64,000 nt of DNA from Steromphala cineraria. Lineage: Eukaryota > Mollusca > Gastropoda > Trochida > Trochidae. The first letter of the stretch is position 1. Each line of letters starts with the position of its first letter. Where the stretch lies: contig OU744725.1 in NCBI GenBank assembly GCA_916613615.1, forward strand, positions 65,542,575 to 65,606,574. Direction: 5' to 3'. The translations under genes and the position numbers were made by a program. Below, piece by piece: positions 11,335-21,423 of this stretch. Under the pieces are notes generated by a model. The model had not been told where the DNA came from. It made no database searches and saw only the letters and a program-made list of their open reading frames with translations.

Positions 11335-12019
11335 AATCAGATGTTTGACACTTGAAGAAACGTAATGTTAATCAAATCAGTTGAATTTAGCAGATTGTAC
11401 ATCGTTTATGGATTGACATTAAAGGGGCAGTAGCACGTTTTTAGGGAGAATATAAGGTGATGTCAGGAAAATGAAAATAAATGGTTCCAAATGAAAGACA
11501 ATGTATTTAAACTAAATGGAGGAGTAATAATTCAAATATATAACGTAAGGTTCAGCCATGCGATTCATTTTTCTTACAAAAATGAATTAAAGGTGTTCAC
11601 ACAAAAATGGCCGCCAATGGATTTTATGTAAATCCTCATACTTTGTCCTCTGATTATGGTTGATGGCTTGTGTAATGTGATTGTTGACACTGTCAATATA
11701 ATACATTAGGCATTTACTTACCATTATAAGTGCAATTTTTAAAATATAAAATTGTCAAAAAACGTGCTACTGCCCCTTTAAGACATTTCAAAAATTTACT
11801 TCTACATGCAGAGAAGGCTTCACAAACTAAAATGATATGAGCTTCATCCTCCGTTTCGCCCGAGGAGCAGCATGAACATGTTAGATCGTTTAAAGTATGA
11901 TGATCCTTTCTAAAGGATTGAATCTTAAGGGAATGAAGAGAAATTCTAAATTTACTTAAAAGAGACTTACCCTTGAACCATACAAGATGATGCATTTTAT
12001 TTCGTTGTTCGTTGTTCAT
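11335..12019 (-). pseudogene. LINE reverse-transcriptase C-terminal remnant, interrupted by a MITE
   Basis: From 12019 downwards the frame encodes MNNEQRNKMHHLVWFKGKSL and then a Cys-rich tail CSCC...EDEAHIILVCEAF typical of the C-terminal region of non-LTR reverse transcriptases. At 11777 the reading frame runs into a 355-bp MITE; the rest of the fragment resumes below 11419. The uninterrupted version is 25218-24895 in spacer B. Confidence 0.65.
11423..11777. mobile_element. MITE with TTAA target duplication (piggyBac-type), copy 1
   Basis: The 355-bp element starts AGGGGCAGTAGCACGTTTTT and ends with the exact reverse complement (20-bp perfect TIR). It is flanked by TTAA at 11419-11422 and 11778-11781. 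Spacer B has the empty site with a single TTAA (gacattaagacatttc, about 24975-24990), so this is an insertion in A and the target duplication is TTAA. That target preference is the hallmark of piggyBac elements. No coding capacity. Confidence 0.9.
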
Positions 12020-12897
12020 TGTTTACAATCCATTCAACTTTGTTTACTTGGCTAAATGACTCGCCATCGTCTAGCCTGGATCCTATTAGGGTTTCCCGGG
12101 GGTATTCAATAAATTTGACATGCAGGTTGGACTTTAAAATAAGTTTGTGGTAAGAACTAACATTTTGATAAATTATTCAGCGATCTTATTTAACCATATC
12201 ATTTTGTTGTTGATTGTTGACAGTCCTTCAAGGAATCAACTTTGTTTATATGATCGTTTAACCGGCAGTGGTGTTGTTGGGGTAGCAGTGAATACTTCAA
12301 GCTAATCGTTAAAGTTCGAAAATCCTTCTTTAACACTTGGTAGTATTCTAATGTTTATCGATATTCACATATGTGACTTCATGTTTATGTTGACTTAAAA
12401 GTTTCCAAAGTGTGAAGGACTAAACCTAGATGTCTGATGTAACCAAGATTATTTTTGGATAAACATTTACTCAAGATAAGTTTTAATGATAATTTTAAAA
12501 AACAAAATTGCCTATGAAGAATAATTGATTGTGTACGTATATGACCTAGAATTCACAAAAAACATTGATAGGTTGAGTTTGACCAATAGAACATGTCCAG
12601 ACATGACTCGTGAGTGAAAAGAAAGTATTATGTTTCTTCCAAAAACAACTTTATTATCCACAATGAAACATGTAACATCATTATTGAATATTTAATAACA
12701 TATCATCAATTCACTGTCGGTGTCCCCTTCTGAACTTGACGAGAATATCCCTTTGTCAGAAACAAGTTTGGAAACTGGCTATGAAGCACTAAACATCAGC
12801 CATATAGATAAATCGTTCAAATATCCATAGAGAAAATTAATTGACCAATCAGCGACGAGGAACGTCATCGGAATTTCCCTTTAAAGGCAAGCGATTG
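12020..12897. other. Intergenic spacer, no gene seen
   Basis: Mostly shared with spacer B (25219-26172). From 12481 to about 12751 the sequence is unrelated to the B counterpart (25681-26030), although both flanks align, so one or both copies carry a replacement or a different insertion here. No gene or promoter could be recognised. Confidence 0.5.
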
Positions 12898-12910
12898 AAT
12901 TGATGGTTTT

Positions 12911-13082
12911 CTATTCCAAATTCTAAATTAATTTTAACCACTTTAGAACTTTTATTAATTTTACTTGGGTGTCTAAGACCTATTCTAAATTTCATGCCCC
13001 CTTTTTTGGAAGTAACTCAGGCTTAGACCCCACGTCGGCGACATCACCGTATGGTGAAGAAGACGTTAAACCCCAATCCAAC
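12911..13082 (+). mobile_element. SINE-type insertion upstream of TLR copy 1
   Basis: The 172-bp insert is bounded by the 13-bp direct repeat aattgatggtttt (12898-12910 and 13083-13095). TLR copy 2 has a single copy of the site (about 26177-26189) and no insert. The 3' half reads ccccacgtcggcgacatcac and ends agacgttaaaccccaatcc, a tail common to molluscan SINEs. The head lacks a clear tRNA-like promoter, so this is probably 5'-truncated. It sits about 140 bp upstream of the TATA box. Confidence 0.8.
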
Positions 13083-13234
13083 AATTGATGGTTTTGGGTA
13101 ATGCTCAAATTTGTGTTTACAATTTTTTTCTTTAAGGTGCAGTTTTAAAGATTTGGGTGCAAACATGAACATGATCTTCGTTTTCATATAAAACATCACC
13201 TTATGAAGATGAGCCTGCTGGCATGTTCATCTGT

Positions 13235-13242
13235 TATATAAA
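13235..13242 (+). promoter_or_regulatory. Probable TATA box of TLR copy 1
   Basis: TATATAAA followed by gcgcattcgg, with the whole block from about 13096 conserved in copy 2 (TATATAAA at 26331-26338). It lies 50 bp before the putative 5' splice site at 13291/13292 (ctatg|gtgagg). A transcription start near 13265 and a short non-coding first exon are inferred. Confidence 0.55.
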
Positions 13243-13291
13243 GCGCATTCGGCTCGTGCTCTTACATACATATGCATGCACACTATCTATG

Positions 13292-13488
13292 GTGAGGGAA
13301 TTCCAAACATGCTCTTTACACTGCACGGGCAGTGAAAAGTACCAATATGACAATTGTTTGCATGTCATGTCATTCCAGCATGATGTTCCTCAGTGTTGTT
13401 CCGGTCCTGTTGAGTCAAACCTTACCACTCAATTCACTCTTATAGACATTTTAAGCAAAAAGGTGAATCTACAATTAATTTTTTCCAG
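13292..13488 (+). other. 5'UTR intron of TLR copy 1, with a duplicated acceptor and start
   Basis: Donor g|gtgagg and acceptor ttttttccag bracket 197 bp; the same intron in copy 2 (26398-26468) is only 71 bp. The extra sequence contains a second cattccag|catgatgttcctcagtgt at 13371-13398, a near-copy of the true acceptor plus first codons. Splicing to it would give an ATG at 13380 that is out of frame with the receptor (110 bp upstream) and meets a stop after about 21 codons. Confidence 0.55.
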
Positions 13489-13489
13489 C

Positions 13490-15937
13490 ATGATGTTCCT
13501 CAGTGTTCTCCTGGTGCTGCTGCTGCTCCAGCTCAGAGTCAGATCTCATCCTTGTGACCTCAGAAGAAGTGAGGAGTATGGAGGTCTCCTTGCAGACTGT
13601 TCAGGGAGAGGTCTCACCTCTGTGCCCTCTGATCTTCCCTCTGATATTGTTGCCCTCGATCTCTCTTCAAACAACATATCTCGCATACAGAGTTTTACTT
13701 TCAAGAGCTTCATAAACTTGGTTTTCCTCAATGTCTTAAATAATTTTCTGACAGAACTGGAATCAATGACCTTCTATGGGTTGTCCAAACTTCAAATTCT
13801 CAACGTTCATGGCAATTTTTTACGTTCAGATAAAGCCTCACTCCCAGAAGGCATATTTAACAGCCTGGAAAGTCTTCAAACTTTATGGATAGAATCGCAG
13901 CGCTTTGATGAATATCCTGATTGGATATTTCTACCTCTTGTCAATTTGAAGACACTTTACATTGACTCTGTTCAGACTCCAAACTTTGGAAAAGGCTTTT
14001 CAAACTTATTGAGATTAGAGTTTTTACAAATAGATGGACATGGTTATGGTAGACACTCACAGTGTAAGATAAGAATATTTGAAAATAACACCTTTGAGGC
14101 TTTTAGAAACATATCATTAAAGACTCTAAAGGTTAACAAATGCCGAAGAGCCTCCAGGATCGAAACTGGGGTGTTTGAACCTCTTAAATCCTTACATACG
14201 TTGATATTTTCGGGAATGGATATCGGAATCCACTTGAGTCTTCAATTACTGTATCCATTTTCTGGAAGAAGCATGCAACTGTTAGATCTATCATCGATAT
14301 TTCCTAAGCAAAGACTTTCAATTCCAAATGCTTCTGACACATTTCTAAAAGAAAAGGATACTGAATATTTGAGCAAGATTTGTGTCAGAGAATTTTTATT
14401 CAGCAACAATCATATCGTTTATATAGCAGGTTCAGCCTTATATGGCAAACCTTTTTCAGATTGCCTTCAAACTTTAGATTTGTCAAAAAATGCCCTTTTT
14501 GGTGATATACGAGTCTTTTTCAAGCTTCAAAATTTCAGAAAATTGAAAAAATTGGTTTTGGGTGACTTGTCATTCATACAACAAACCAACGGAAATCTTT
14601 TAGATGATCCTTTTAAAAAAATAATAGTGACACTTCCAGAAACATTAGAGGTATTGGATATATCGGGACTGTTTAGAAAAGACTCACTGCTCGATCTAGG
14701 AGGTATTTCAGTCTTAGAGTTACGAAACACAACCAATTTGAAAACATTTAGAACTAGCAACAATGAGTTGACAGAACAATTGAAATTTAAAGGCATTGAA
14801 CATATCGAAGAATTAGACCTATCTGATAACTATATTGGTGATATAAGCAATATAGGTTTTCAGTATTTTAAAAAGGTCAAAATTCTGTCTTTGAAAGGCT
14901 GTAATTTAAGATTAGCCAACAGCGAGGGAAGTAACTTAACCAATTTTCCTAGTGTCCAGGTTATAGATGTATCCAAAAATCTTTTATCCAAATTCCCCAT
15001 TTTGACCAACCCTCAAAGTGTTAAAGAACTCATTCTAAATGAAAACTCATTTGACAGTATTGCAATTGACTTAGAACTTTTCCAAATGCTGACGAAAATT
15101 GATTTAACATTCAATTCAATCTCTTTTCTTAGCAAGATTGTAAGGGACAAGATCGATAATGCAAACACGCATCAAGGTCTCAAACTGCACTTGAGAGGGA
15201 ATACCTTTTCGTGTGGTTGTAAAGAATTGGATTTTGTCCAATGGCTTGTTGAAACCCCAGCTGTTTATGAAACTGATCGAAGGTTTTCTTGTATCCTGGA
15301 TAATGGAACCACAACGGACATTATGAAAGTCTCAAACAACATCCAGTATCATATACGACAGTGCAGAGGACCTACAATCTTCACCCTTACTATCACGTTT
15401 GGACTCCTATTGATAATTGCCCTCTCTGGAACCTATGTCTTTATGAAGAACCCAACCAGATACCAGCATCTGCTCCTGCGGTTTATTGGACTTCAGAGGA
15501 AGGTCTTCACTCCTGATGATTTTCCCTTCATGTTATACGTTGCATATACGTCAACTGACGTTCCCTTGGTGTACAGACAGCTCAGACCAGCTCTGGAGAG
15601 ACAGAACATTCCTCTGTTTCTAAAGGACAGAGAGGTTCTTCCAGGCTATGACATAGCAGACGGTATCTCAGATGGTATCAACAGCAGCTGGAAGACCCTG
15701 CTGGTCGTGTCCTTGGACTTTCTCAACGATCCCTGGTCGTCCTTCATAATCAATTCAGCCCTGTACTCAATGACTGAGATGATTCCCAACAGGATCATCA
15801 TCCTGCTAGTGGACGGTGTTCAACTGGAAGATTTGCCGGATACCCTCTTGAGAGCTGTTGATGAGGACTTTGTTCTGGAATATTATGCAGCAAATGACCA
15901 CAACAAATGGGACGAACTCATTCAGCTTTTGAATTAG
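13490..15937 (+). CDS. Toll-like receptor, single coding exon (copy 1)
   Basis: Predicted 815-residue TLR. Start chosen at the first ATG of an ATGATG pair directly after a splice acceptor (ttttttccag|c); the longer open frame back to 13223 reads through the TATA box and 5'UTR. Signal peptide MMFLSVLLVLLLLQLRVRS; LRR ectodomain from about residue 20 to 570 (ALDLSSNNISRI first repeat; several NxT/S glycosylation sites); a single C-terminal LRR cysteine cap at about 571-626 (CGC...C...C), placing it with single-cysteine-cluster (vertebrate-type) TLRs; membrane span about 630-652; TIR about 671-815 with box 1-like FMLYVAYTSTD and BB-loop LFLKDREVLPG, including the signalling-critical Pro. It is expected to sense microbial ligands and recruit a MyD88-type adaptor. 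It lacks three residues (Asn-Ser-Arg) present in copy 2 near residue 380. The frame is intact. Confidence 0.95.
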   Translation: MMFLSVLLVLLLLQLRVRSHPCDLRRSEEYGGLLADCSGRGLTSVPSDLPSDIVALDLSSNNISRIQSFTFKSFINLVFLNVLNNFLTELESMTFYGLSKLQILNVHGNFLRSDKASLPEGIFNSLESLQTLWIESQRFDEYPDWIFLPLVNLKTLYIDSVQTPNFGKGFSNLLRLEFLQIDGHGYGRHSQCKIRIFENNTFEAFRNISLKTLKVNKCRRASRIETGVFEPLKSLHTLIFSGMDIGIHLSLQLLYPFSGRSMQLLDLSSIFPKQRLSIPNASDTFLKEKDTEYLSKICVREFLFSNNHIVYIAGSALYGKPFSDCLQTLDLSKNALFGDIRVFFKLQNFRKLKKLVLGDLSFIQQTNGNLLDDPFKKIIVTLPETLEVLDISGLFRKDSLLDLGGISVLELRNTTNLKTFRTSNNELTEQLKFKGIEHIEELDLSDNYIGDISNIGFQYFKKVKILSLKGCNLRLANSEGSNLTNFPSVQVIDVSKNLLSKFPILTNPQSVKELILNENSFDSIAIDLELFQMLTKIDLTFNSISFLSKIVRDKIDNANTHQGLKLHLRGNTFSCGCKELDFVQWLVETPAVYETDRRFSCILDNGTTTDIMKVSNNIQYHIRQCRGPTIFTLTITFGLLLIIALSGTYVFMKNPTRYQHLLLRFIGLQRKVFTPDDFPFMLYVAYTSTDVPLVYRQLRPALERQNIPLFLKDREVLPGYDIADGISDGINSSWKTLLVVSLDFLNDPWSSFIINSALYSMTEMIPNRIIILLVDGVQLEDLPDTLLRAVDEDFVLEYYAANDHNKWDELIQLLN

Positions 15938-17970
15938 TTGTTGATAAGATAATTCACATTTCATCCTTAGACAGTGACAATCAAAAATGGTAAAGGTGAT
16001 ACCTTTTGATTTTATCAATTTTCGTAACTACAATGTTTGATTTTGTGAGAAAAATTATCTTAGAGTTGTCAAAAGGGCATTTAGAACAGGCAATGCTAAA
16101 CCTTATGATGTTTCTTAAGTGCAATTTCCAATGAGAATCAGAGATTTTCTAGGTAGAAATCTCACCATATGCCACTAAACATTTTCAAAAATATTTCCAC
16201 AGTCGTTACGCTCGAAAAGCCGCGGTGTTCATGTTGGCGAACTTCTTTATATTTTTACAATGTAATTTAGCCATTCATAAATAAATCTTAAGTTCGACCT
16301 CTTTTAATAACATTATCATGAAACTCATGAATTGTATCGTTATCCAACTAGCAAACAATTCACTCATTTCACAACATATCATTACTGGGTTGTCGTTTAG
16401 TATTCTCTATATCAGCAACAATCTTCTTTTATTCATAGAAACCAAGATATTGCGCAAAATATGTTTGATTTCCTAGATATGAAGGGGAACTTGATTCATA
16501 TTAGAATCACCAGGAGGAAATTTGGCTATATAGCCACTTTTGCACTGGCAATGATTGCTAGAGGGGAGGAGGAGGACCCACAGGCTAGAAGTCCCTAATC
16601 GTTCCCGATGCAAGAAACAGTTTTGAGAAGATCCCTTGATTTCAACACGCTTATTTGACATGCAATCGATTTAAACTTTGTGTCAACATGTACTTGGATG
16701 ATTTAACTTTAGACCAACACTCTCAGAACCTATCAATACTTGAAGTTAATTTTGCAAATGGAACGAACATTTGTCTATATCTTAGTGGCCTGAGTACTTG
16801 GATTAAACTATCAGCTTACACCATCACTGGGTGAACTTTAAAAGGGAGTTTTATATTTCTAAGTAAATTGTGCATGAACCAGGCCAGTGTCTGTAAATCC
16901 ATGTCGGAGATTATATGTTTATACATGTATTGTTAATCCCTATACTTAATAGTCTGCCAGTTTAACTTTATGTACCTATAATTATAACCAGTGGATTTAT
17001 CTCTAATGTATGAAGTTCTTCTTAATTCTTATTAAATCTTTTTTAAGTTCTTAAATTGTTGTGTGACATCTTTTAAGTTCTTGGTGTGTTGTAGATTGGG
17101 GTTTTGCCCATTAAACCTACTATCTGACTCATAACACTATTCACCGGAACTTCTGCTTCTGCACTTGTGTGCTGGAAATCGAACATACACTAACACACTG
17201 ATTCAGCCGAATGTGTTGACATCTCGAAATAACTCGGGGTAAAGGTTCAGTGTCTCAAAAGTAAAAGGAGTGAGACACGTTGTTTCCCATCTCTTAATGG
17301 AATTTGAAAAACAAACTTTCCGATATATTCTAAGGCACGAGGTCACAAACCAATGTAAGCGATTAGGTAGTTGGAAGTGTTTCAAAAGAGGCTCAAAAAC
17401 TATCTATTTAGAAGGTCAAATACCAGTCTCAAGAGAACATCTTCCTGAAGGGTGGTCGGTTTTTCTGTCAATGTATGTTATGAAGAATTTAAAGATCTTG
17501 ATTAAAATATAGACCTGTTATATAGAAACGCAAGGGATTTCGCTATGGCTGCAATAACCTGATAGAAAACCACACATGTCGATATGTGTAACATCCTTTT
17601 CGATTAAAACCAACTTTATTCATTCACAAAGAATCATCGGTCGTGCATCTATTCAAAGAGAAGCGTGATGGTAATGCAAGGGTCAGTTTTAAAAAATGGA
17701 GAAAATATCAGAACAATGGGGCAACTCATACAGCACTTCAAAGAATGAACCAATCTCAAAGCATTTTGGGGATCATGTTTTGGAAACCATACCACCCTCT
17801 CTCGTGTTTTCTAAATATCCGGTAAGGATCATTCTTTCTTCACCTATTTTGTTTACGTTGGTGTTACCTTTGAGTGGTTAATGTCACTATTATCGAAGTA
17901 TTTGTATATAATTCGAAGTCATTTAATGGCTGTTATTATAAAGCAATAGGGCTATTTATATCTATTGCGT
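15938..17970. other. Intergenic spacer B, proximal part
   Basis: Near-identical duplicate of 110-2142, including the degenerate foldback repeat at about 16220-16430. No gene is supported. Confidence 0.6.
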
Positions 17971-18119
17971 TTTTCACGTGCACGGTACCTTTTTTCAGTG
18001 ACAGTAAACTTCAACCTTTTCAGTTTATAATGGCCCCATGCAGCCTCGAACAAACGGAACATGCCAGACATAAGTTAACAGTAATTAAACGTTCCCTTAT
18101 TCGTTTCCATCAGTATATG
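17971..18119 (-). mobile_element. Tc1-like element remnant (one end only)
   Basis: About 150 bp that matches 3574-3722 of spacer A, i.e. the right TIR and subterminal region of the Tc1-like element. The transposase and left end are missing. The junction lies in a run of T (gcgttttt), where both parental flanks have T runs. Confidence 0.75.
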
Positions 18120-18419
18120 TACAAATCATTGTTTAATGATGTCAACATGAGCATTATCATGTATTTATACTGTACCAAACATTATTGACTATACAAATCC
18201 AACATTCAAACAAAGTAAATATAACTTTTTCCAAATAACACCAAATCATGTTAATTTGTATTAAAATATAAATTAATTTAGTCATAAAATGAACATTTGT
18301 AAACAAGCATCGAAATATATTTCACTCTATCAGGCAACACAACACGCTATTCCATCAATAGGCACGCTGGTGCACTACCGACAGAATTGTTCCAATTCAT
18401 CATCATCTTTAAATATTAT

Positions 18420-18825
18420 ACAACACCATCATGATGAAATGCCATCCAACATCGTCATGATCAAATGTCATCCAGTCATGATCAAATGTCATCCAACATC
18501 GTCATTATCAAATATCATCAAACATCATCAAGATGAAATGCCATCCAACATCATCATGATGAAATGTCATCCAACATCGTCCTCCTCAAATATCATCAAA
18601 CATCGTCATGATCAAATATCATCAAACATCATCACCGTTAAATATCATACAACATCATCATGATCAATTATCATCAAACATCATCATGATGAAATGCCAT
18701 CCAACATCATCATGATGAATTGTCACCAACATCGTCCTCCTAAAATATCATTAAACATCGTCATGATCAAATATCAAACATCATCATCCTCAAATGCCAT
18801 CCAACATCGTCATGATCAAATATCA
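18420..18825. repeat. 26-bp-type minisatellite, spacer B copy
   Basis: Same catcatgatgaaatg family as 4008-4480, with fewer units and different variant order. A 124-codon ORF across it is a by-product of the repeat. Confidence 0.85.
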
Positions 18826-20028
18826 ATCAATCAATCTTTATTCCATACTAAAAGGTCACAGGCCTGTAGTACATTTTACAAAAAATACAAGATTACATAT
18901 TTTTTTATATACATATAAGATTTTATATTTACAGTTTGTAACGATGTGATAATATGCGTTAACAAGTATTGCTATTCAATGTTACTATCCTTTTCTTATT
19001 TTCATAGCTTGGTATATAAACATTGCAAGGTTTTGTATAACATTACAGTTTTTGCAATTTAATAGAAATGAGAATTTATCTTTAGAGGGATGGACATAGT
19101 AAAATTCTTTAAGGTATATTTGACGTAAATCATTATATATTGGGCAAACGAGCAGAAAATGGTATTCATCTTCCAAGACATTATTATTGCATGATTTACA
19201 TAATCTCTGTTCTCTATTTATATTAAGGTATCTGCCCTTTTCAATTTGCAAATCATGTGACGAGCATCGGAACCGTGATAAACTTACTCTAAACGTTCTT
19301 ATAGTAACACATGATAGATACAATTCAGTATAAATGAATGGTTTAAAATCTGAAAAGTACTCACATTTAGTGGAAAGTGAAAGTTTATTAAGCCAATTTT
19401 GTTGGTAGATGTCCTTTAGTCTTTGTAAAAAAGAATTAACAAACTGCTTTGGAAAGTCAACATTCTGCTCATACCATAAGTAGTTAAATCCAGTTGTAAA
19501 TAGAAGCTTTTTTAAGTCTGTGATCCAATTTTTGTGTCCATTGTGGTCGTATAAGATCATCATTTCATAACATTTTTTTGGTAGACGGTAAGAAGGCATA
19601 CTTAAGAGTTTTAGCCAGTATTTTATAATTTTAACTTGTGAGTATATAACAAGCGGGAATCTTCCGCATTCCCCATATACCATTGCACTAGGTGTGTTTA
19701 TTTGAACCCCGAGAAACTTCTTACACGCCAATAAATGAACTCTCTCTATTTGGTCGAAATGTTGATGCCCCCAAATTTCAGCCCTGTATAATAAAATTGG
19801 TCTGATTTTTACATCAAATATTCTAAAATAAGATGATAAATTCAAGTCTCTCAAGTTTTTCAGGATACCTATAGATACTTTTTGAGCTTGGATGGATGCA
19901 TACTTTGCATGGGTTGACCAAGAAAGATAGTTAGTAAAATATACACTTAAGTACTTATATGATGTTGTTGATTCTATCAGATTACCTTTAAAATACAATT
20001 TCTCATGTCGAGACAATTTACCCCCTTT
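18823..20028 (-). mobile_element. Non-LTR retrotransposon (LINE), copy in spacer B, further truncated
   Basis: Orthologous to 4481-5934, with the same aatcaatcaatc tail and the same C-terminal RT protein (frame 20028-18985), but the part upstream of GGKLSRHEKLY, including the FADD box, is gone. The cut joins LINE sequence ccccc to tttgatatgcatg, which in spacer A lie 845 bp apart and share ttt. The loss therefore happened after duplication and is a deletion, not an independent insertion. Confidence 0.85.
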
Positions 20029-21420
20029 GATATGCATGTTTGAAGACCTGAAATTGACAAAAGTCTTTAATTAAAGTGTTTCCAGTGTATTCCAAATGAT
20101 GAACATGATTAGTGGAAGTACATTTCATATTCTTCATTAGGCCTCTTCATCCTTGACGTACATTCAAAACACTCTCAAATGCTGCAATTTTGATATGTTT
20201 AACAACCAATATATTGTTAAGTCTTGTATTGTCAAGGACAAACATTTGTGTATGTTTTATGTGCATGAAACAAATATACAATGGTCAAAATTAAATTCAG
20301 CACTGAACCATTATGAAAACAAATGCAATGATTTATTAAAACAAGATGTCGACACATTTATGGTAAAGAAATACATTAACAACAAGCGGGAAAAGGTTGA
20401 TTAATGAGTAGTGATAGTAAGGGGCGTCACAAGACTTTACAAGGAAAGCACTGACTGGATCTATAGATAAGCCATAGACTTAAAGGGACCATTCGAGCGG
20501 GGTATTTTTTGTGGAAACGAAATTTTGGGGACTCTCCTGTTTACAATTATATATGATTAACAATTTTGTACATGACGATTTGACATCTAATTTCAAATAT
20601 GTTTGTGAGGTTAGCATTTTAGTTGTTCAAGATGTAACAATTTGAAAAAAATAGAGTGTATCGCTCAAAAGATATAAACATCGTGAAATGAAGCCAATCA
20701 TCCAAGCTACGATCGGGGAATGCATTACTACGACAAAATGCTGTCGTAACTGATAACTTTTATTATGAATTATTTGTAAATATGCTCCTCTTTTATCAAT
20801 CAAGTAGTGATTTCTTAATTTTGTTAATGAATAAGCATATTACAGCACATTTGGTTTCTCGCAATGCAATGCTAAATTTAGCGGATGAAAACATTCAACC
20901 AAACTTCATCAAAACAGTATTATTACGGCTCAGCAGGCTACAGACAGCTTAACATAATGATGATTCATTTAGTTGACATTGATCCTGTTTATGATTAGCT
21001 CATGTAACATCTTCTAGTGATTCTATATGAATATGCGAATTTGGGGACTTATAATAGAGATGCCACTTTGATGCAAATTTAATGAGTTGTGCAGTCAGCG
21101 ACACTGTATTCAAGAAGCCACAGTCATTTTCGTAACTGTTTGCTTTGATTTAAAAAAATTATGCGACTATGTACACAAACCATTTTGACAACAATGTCAC
21201 TTACGTAGCAATGTGTTTCCATTTTAAAACTTTTGATAGAAATTTTACAAATAGCAAATCTTTCGCAACTTTAGACAGTGCCTGAATTAATTACAGTAAA
21301 AACATAACTTGAGCAACTTTTGTGATGGGAAAACGTATTGCATGAATAAACATTGATGATGTTCACTCTGTGCAGCATCAACGCATTATGGGTTTTCAAT
21401 CAAGAATAAATATCGCATTC
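20029..21420. other. Intergenic spacer, no gene seen
   Basis: Duplicate of 6531-7919. The 83-codon ORF at 20153-20404 is the same unassigned frame as at 6696-6905, slightly longer at its start because of a 1-nt difference. Confidence 0.5.
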
Positions 21421-21423
21421 ACA

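Noticed and set aside
13223..13489. An extra 89 N-terminal codons for TLR copy 1
   Set aside because: The extension reads through a TATA box, 5'UTR and an intron with a clear acceptor; the signal peptide begins at 13490, and copy 2 does not conserve the extension.
18289..18663. 124-codon ORF of S/N/H-rich repeats
   Set aside because: Translation of the 26-bp minisatellite.
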